Part shown: piece by piece, positions 32,863 through 36,426 of the stretch | How the letters are laid out: each line of letters starts with the position of its first letter | Numbering within the stretch: the first letter of the stretch is position 1 | From: B75-G9 sp964564905 | GTDB lineage: Archaea; Hadarchaeota; Hadarchaeia; Hadarchaeales; Hadarchaeaceae | Assembly: GCA_964564905.1 (NCBI GenBank) | Contig: CAZMCI010000006.1 | Coordinates: forward strand, 1-36,426 | DNA length: 36,426 nt | Reading direction: 5' to 3' | Made by a program: the position numbers and the translations under genes | Notes under the pieces: model-generated | What the model saw: only the letters and a program-made list of their open reading frames with translations | Told to the model about the DNA's origin: nothing | Databases searched by the model: none

Positions 32863-33786
32863 TCACATCACCTTCCCCAGCAGCAGGGCAAGCAGGGCCA
32901 TCCGGACCGGGACGGCGTACGCGGCCTGCTGGAAATATCTGGCAAAGGGCATTTCGTCCACCTGCAAATCTATCTCGTCCACCTTCGGGAGGGGGTGCAT
33001 GATGATGAGCGATTTCTTGGCATCGCTGAGAAGTTCCGGATCCACCCGGTAACTTCCCTTTACCTTTTCGTACTCCGCGGGGTCTGGGAACCTCTCCTTC
33101 TGGATCCGGGTCACGTACAGGACATCCAGGTCATCGATGATTTCTTTGAGATCCCCTCCATCTGAAAACCTCAGCTTCGTCCTGCGGAGGAAATCCATGA
33201 TCTCCTTTCTGGGTTTCAGCGATGCCGGTGAGATCAGGGACACCTTTTTCGGCCTGAATTTCGTGAGCGCGTACATGAGCGAGGACGCGGCCCTCCCGTA
33301 CCTGAGATCACCGGTGAGCGCGATGTGAAGACCGTCTATTCGTCCCAGTTCTCTCCATATGGTGTAGAGATCGACCATCGCCTGGGTCGGGTGATGCTTG
33401 CTCCCGTCCCCGCCGTTTATCACCGGAACGTCGGCGACCTCGGCCGCGAGTTTCGCCGCTCCCTCGATCCGGTGACGTATCACCACCACATCGGCGTAGG
33501 CATCCAGCATCCTCACCGTGTCCGCCAGGTTCTCACCCTTGGCGAGCGATGTGCCCTCGGACTCGGAGAAACCTATCACCGAACCCCCGAGCCTGTGCAT
33601 TGCGGTCTCGAAGCTGAGCCGGGTGCGGGTGCTGGGCTCGAAAAACGCGGTGGCGAGCACCCTGCCTCTCAGCAACGGACGTTCGAGCTTCCGGGCCCGT
33701 TCCATCTTGTGAGCTTCTCTGAAGATCTTCTCCAGCTCGGATCTCGTGAAGTCGAGGATGGATATCACGTCACGTCCTTTTAACAT
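32863..33786 (-). CDS. pyrB: Aspartate carbamoyltransferase catalytic chain
   Basis: Transfers carbamoyl to aspartate, the committed step of pyrimidine synthesis. Carbamoyl phosphate site FEPSTRTRLSFE near 49-60, SLAKGENLADTVRML near 80-94 (the 80s loop Lys), RHRIEGA, HHPTQAMVDL near 130-139, IMHPLPKVDEI near 265-275 and FARYFQQAAYAVPVRMAL near the end are all in place. Length is 307 residues, standard. ATG 33786 overlaps the pyrE stop by seven bases. The pyrI reading frame follows directly after the TGA in the same frame. Confidence 0.97.
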   Translation of the reverse strand: MLKGRDVISILDFTRSELEKIFREAHKMERARKLERPLLRGRVLATAFFEPSTRTRLSFETAMHRLGGSVIGFSESEGTSLAKGENLADTVRMLDAYADVVVIRHRIEGAAKLAAEVADVPVINGGDGSKHHPTQAMVDLYTIWRELGRIDGLHIALTGDLRYGRAASSLMYALTKFRPKKVSLISPASLKPRKEIMDFLRRTKLRFSDGGDLKEIIDDLDVLYVTRIQKERFPDPAEYEKVKGSYRVDPELLSDAKKSLIIMHPLPKVDEIDLQVDEMPFARYFQQAAYAVPVRMALLALLLGKVM

Positions 33787-34394
33787 CCTTTTTCACCCCT
33801 GATGTACCTCATTACCCTTTCGTAATCATCATACGGTATGATTCCTTTTAAGTGAAGTTCCCGGATGAGCTCGGATGCGGTCATCAGTGCTGTGAGCTTG
33901 ACGTCCATCTTTGCGAGGTTGTCCCTGCCCCCCTGCTCCCGATCTACCAGCACTATTGCGTGATCAACCCTTGCTCCAACCCCCCGTATGGCACCGATTG
34001 CTTTCTGCAGGTTTACCCCCGAGGTGATGACATCGTCCACGACCAGCACGGAATCGCCCCTGTTGACCACTCCTTCGATCAAACTCCTGGTTCCGTGGGC
34101 TTTCTCCTCTTTTCTCGCGTAGAGGAATGGTTTCTTCAACTTGTATGCGACCAAGGTGGCGATAGGGACGCCAGCCGTTGCTACCCCCGCGACGCGGTTG
34201 AAGTCGAGCTTCATGTCTTTGAGCTTGGCAACGTATGCGTCGGTCACTAGCTCCAGCAACTCCGGGTGGGAGGGAACACTCCTGAGGTTTATGTAGTATG
34301 GGCTCGTGGCACCTGAGGAGAGCCTGAACTCTCCCACTAGAATGCAGTTGTTCTTGGCCAGAGCCAACGCGATTTTTGATATATCGGTGCTCAT
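33780..34394 (-). CDS. pyrE: Orotate phosphoribosyltransferase
   Basis: Joins orotate to PRPP to give OMP. The PRPP-binding motif VLVVDDVITSG sits at residues 116-126, with the substrate loop FLYARKEEKAHGT near 90-102 and FRLSSGATSPYYINLR near 23-38. ATG 34394 overlaps the pyrF stop (ATGA) and gives 204 residues, the normal archaeal size; the longer upstream frame only overlaps pyrF in another frame. The roughly 25-residue tail after the last Rossmann strand is helical and somewhat long. Confidence 0.95.
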   Translation of the reverse strand: MSTDISKIALALAKNNCILVGEFRLSSGATSPYYINLRSVPSHPELLELVTDAYVAKLKDMKLDFNRVAGVATAGVPIATLVAYKLKKPFLYARKEEKAHGTRSLIEGVVNRGDSVLVVDDVITSGVNLQKAIGAIRGVGARVDHAIVLVDREQGGRDNLAKMDVKLTALMTASELIRELHLKGIIPYDDYERVMRYIRGEKGC

Positions 34395-35143
34395 TTTCTC
34401 ATTGCCTCCAGTACCTCCCTTGCTTTCTCCCTTGGGGATGGAGCCTGCGCAATGCTCCTTCCGATGATCTCGAAGTCGGCGCCCGCCTTGAGGGCCGAGC
34501 CGAAAGGTGCACCTTGGACACCGACTCCAGGTGAGAACACGAGTTTGGAGGGTTGGGTCTTCTTCGCGCGGGCGATGAGGTCTGGGTAGGTTGCGGGTAA
34601 GACGAATCCATGCACCTCGGCGGCTATTGCTATCCTGAGCAGATCTTCCAGATGCCTGTTTAGATGTTCGGCCGCGCCCGGGTGGCTCATCGCGCATAGC
34701 CCGATAACTCCCTTTTTCTTATCGTTCGCGAGTTCCACAACCTGATCGATTGCTCCCCTGTTCCCGATTGCCGCGTGAACTATGAGGGCATCGAAACCGG
34801 TTTCAAATACCTGCTCCGCCACCAGTCGATTCACATGTCCTATATCAGCCATTTTCGAGTCACAGATGAAGAAAAAGCTCTTCCTGGAGGATTTGATGAT
34901 TTCCTCGATCTGGTCCAACCCCAGGCCGAATATGGCCGGGAGTCCTATTTTGACACCAGCCACCAGACCGTCCAGTTCGGTGAGGAGGTTTTGAAGTCGG
35001 GTGCGAACTTTGAGTCTCTCTTCAGACCTCTCTTCGCGCAACTTAATTTTATAGGGATTGAAAACGGGATCAAACGCAAGCACTATTCTCGAGTTTGTCT
35101 TTCCCGCCGCTTCCAATGCTCGTTTAACGAAGGCCTCGGTCAC
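34391..35143 (-). CDS. pyrF: Orotidine-5'-phosphate decarboxylase
   Basis: Decarboxylates OMP to UMP. Active-site residues are in LAFDPVF (first Asp), KIGLPAIF (Lys), FICDSKMADIGHVN (the Asp-Lys-Asp tetrad part) and VFSPGVGVQG (phosphate gripper), with IIGRSI near the end. It is closer to the OMPDC group with a longer N-terminal half. GTG 35143 is chosen: GGAAGGG precedes it and a strong TATA element lies 28-38 bases upstream; the longer open frame would start before that promoter. This gives 250 residues and makes pyrF the first gene of the pyr operon. Confidence 0.92.
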   Translation of the reverse strand: MTEAFVKRALEAAGKTNSRIVLAFDPVFNPYKIKLREERSEERLKVRTRLQNLLTELDGLVAGVKIGLPAIFGLGLDQIEEIIKSSRKSFFFICDSKMADIGHVNRLVAEQVFETGFDALIVHAAIGNRGAIDQVVELANDKKKGVIGLCAMSHPGAAEHLNRHLEDLLRIAIAAEVHGFVLPATYPDLIARAKKTQPSKLVFSPGVGVQGAPFGSALKAGADFEIIGRSIAQAPSPREKAREVLEAMRK

Positions 35144-35170
35144 AAGCCCTTCCTTAGTTTGATGCGGGGG

Positions 35171-35181
35171 CTTATAAAAGG
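35171..35181 (-). promoter_or_regulatory. TATA-box promoter of the pyr operon
   Basis: CCTTTTATAAG on the minus strand, ending 28 bases before GTG 35143. The transcript would begin only a few bases ahead of the start codon, so initiation is close to leaderless despite a GGAAGGG run. Nothing resembling a leader attenuator fits in the space. Confidence 0.65.
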
Positions 35182-35293
35182 CTTGTGATGGCTTTGTTTT
35201 CAAACGGCTTTTGGAGGCGTGATCGGGATGATCGCGATGGTGCACGTAGCTATGGGGTGCGCAGGTCGAGATGGGTGGATCCAGTGTAGGCTT

Positions 35294-36426
35294 TTACCCA
35301 AATAGCTCGACAAAAATCGGGCTATCGCTCAGGGTTATTTGTGATGCATCCATCTGAGTCTCATTTCCAAAGATATCTGTTACTTTAACCGTGCCAGTGA
35401 TCTCGGTGGACACACTCCCCACCCCCCAAAGCACATAAACTGACTTATTGTCGACGGTGAACTTGTACTGATATTGGGCCAGCTCTTCCACCGAGGTGAA
35501 ATAGTCCAACTTGGCAGCCAGGGTTCGGTAAGCATAGTAACTCGGTCGCTTGTTACCGTTTCTGTCAATCAAGGTCGACCACGCCAGTCCAGAATTGGGG
35601 TCCCAGTGGGGCATCTCGGTGAGTTCGCTTGGGGATATTTTGGTGAAACCCTTGGCGAAGGCGTAAACGTAACTCCGCGCTAACCTTCGAGCAGCCTCTT
35701 CCTGCGTGATATCCTCGTGGGGACCTTCCATTCCCGTGAACTGAGACTCGGTCAGCCAAATAGGTTTGGAGTTGGAGGACGATGGACCGATACCCTTCTG
35801 CTCCAAGTAGGAGATCAGCTCGTCAACCTGTAGATATTCTTGGTAACAGTGATAGCTGAATATATCGAAATAGCTGGCCCCTCCTGAGTTAATTACATAG
35901 TCAAAGGTTGGATTTCCTGGCCCAACGACTGCTCCACACGCGAGCTGGGCATCAGGGCAAGCCTCTTTAAGTGCCTGATAAGACTTCTGCAAATACTCTA
36001 GGTACATCTCGTTTGAAAAGCCTCTCCACGGATATCTAGGGTCGCTGTATGCGGGATTGCCCGGATCAAAAACCATTACTTCGTTGCAAATTTCATAAAC
36101 CATTATTGGATAGACCAGCCCCTGCATGTCATTTTCACCATCATTGTCATAACGTTCAACGACTTTCTTCAAGAAATCGGCGAACTCCTGCGCGGTTGGC
36201 CAAACACCATTTTGGTCCGCTCTTGGATTCAAGATACCGTACATTGTTACTCCGTACTGTTGTCCTTGTACAACTTGGTTATTCAACTGGCTAAAATCTA
36301 TGTTGGATGAGGTGGCTACTTGGCGAGTAACATCCCAAGGTAATCTTTTCCAGTGACCCCTAGGTCCTGCATGGCAGCGAAGTCCGTGCTTTCTCCACCC
36401 CCGCCACCAAAGCGGCCATCCTTTAA
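35294..36426 (-). CDS. Glycoside hydrolase-like protein (GH-A clan type), 5' end outside window, apparent frameshift
   Basis: The TIM-barrel part shows a likely acid/base Glu in VYEICNEVMVFDPG and a likely nucleophile Glu in IWLTESQFTG, about 130 residues apart, as in clan A glycosidases (GH5/GH39-like). A final beta-domain of about 70 residues ends in FVELFG. From TTG 36286 the ORF is 330 residues, but the family-like reading extends upstream (KRLPWDVTRQVATSS) and then continues in another frame as STDFAAMQDLGVT. Restoring one T near 36352 would give LGVTWKRLPWD, so there is a one-base deletion or a sequencing error. The start is off the window. The substrate is unknown; no signal peptide is visible in this part. 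Confidence 0.65.
   Translation of the reverse strand, partial: KGWPLWWRGWRKHGLRCHAGPRGHWKRLPWDVTRQVATSSNIDFSQLNNQVVQGQQYGVTMYGILNPRADQNGVWPTAQEFADFLKKVVERYDNDGENDMQGLVYPIMVYEICNEVMVFDPGNPAYSDPRYPWRGFSNEMYLEYLQKSYQALKEACPDAQLACGAVVGPGNPTFDYVINSGGASYFDIFSYHCYQEYLQVDELISYLEQKGIGPSSSNSKPIWLTESQFTGMEGPHEDITQEEAARRLARSYVYAFAKGFTKISPSELTEMPHWDPNSGLAWSTLIDRNGNKRPSYYAYRTLAAKLDYFTSVEELAQYQYKFTVDNKSVYVLWGVGSVSTEITGTVKVTDIFGNETQMDASQITLSDSPIFVELFG

Noticed and set aside
34394..34697. 305-residue version of PyrE starting at 34697
   Set aside because: The extra 101 residues overlap pyrF in another frame and have no homology; ATG 34394 overlaps the pyrF stop as expected.

Overview
The window is archaeal chromosomal DNA with moderately high GC. 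The signs are TATA-type promoters roughly 25-30 bases ahead of likely transcript starts, GGTG-type ribosome sites with many GTG and TTG starts, a PyrB/PyrI aspartate transcarbamylase, a PyrK/PyrD dihydroorotate dehydrogenase, an AbrB-PhoU regulator next to a PiT phosphate transporter, a family-4 uracil-DNA glycosylase and a CC-like synthase/LeuCD-like gene set. The mix (for example bacterial-type PurH with archaeal promoters) suggests a thermophilic or uncultured euryarchaeal lineage, perhaps Hadarchaeota-like. That placement is a guess.

Layout. 1-1117: two overlapping DNA repair genes (RNase H-like exonuclease cut by the window edge, UDG-4). 1182-7223: a 2-oxoacid elongation or TCA-like cluster (aconitase/isopropylmalate isomerase large and small subunits, a homocitrate/isopropylmalate synthase homologue, an isocitrate dehydrogenase-like enzyme, a LeuB-like enzyme), interrupted by an unknown membrane protein on the other strand. 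7254-10953: UbiX, a site-2 protease with a zinc ribbon, thymidylate kinase, and a convergent HD phosphohydrolase. 10954-11503: a gene-free stretch that looks like the decayed right end of a TnpB element. 11504-17152: one 1882-residue surface protein with calcium-binding DxDxDG repeats, sugar-binding-like, CARDB and PKD domains and an unusual Ala/Gly-rich C-terminus. 17230-20282: a phosphate module (AbrB-PhoU regulator, PiT transporter, DUF47 partner). 20279-21916: a PFL/UPF0210 plus ACT-domain pair. 21917-23490: a HepT/MntA toxin-antitoxin pair flanked by two direct-repeat relics of the start of a cas6 gene. 23491-28164: purine and CTP genes (guaB, purH, pyrG). 28300-29620: a solo TnpB element. 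29604-35143: a compact de novo UMP operon, read pyrF-E-B-I-K-C-D on the minus strand, with an assembly gap inside pyrC. 35294-36426: a glycoside-hydrolase-like gene with an apparent frameshift, cut by the window end.

How it fits together. The pyr operon supplies every step from carbamoyl phosphate to UMP, and PyrG takes UTP to CTP. PurH completes IMP, GuaB makes XMP and thymidylate kinase makes dTDP, so nucleotide synthesis dominates the right half. The left cluster has all enzyme types needed for condensation, isomerisation and oxidative decarboxylation, but with two different decarboxylating dehydrogenases. It could therefore serve leucine synthesis and also make 2-oxoglutarate or a longer 2-oxoacid.

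Most worth following up: the HepT/MntA pair between duplicated cas6 fragments; the TnpB element whose right end now supplies the pyrD stop codon; the possible non-classical TCA branch; the giant surface protein; the missing start of PyrI; and the collapsed gap in pyrC.
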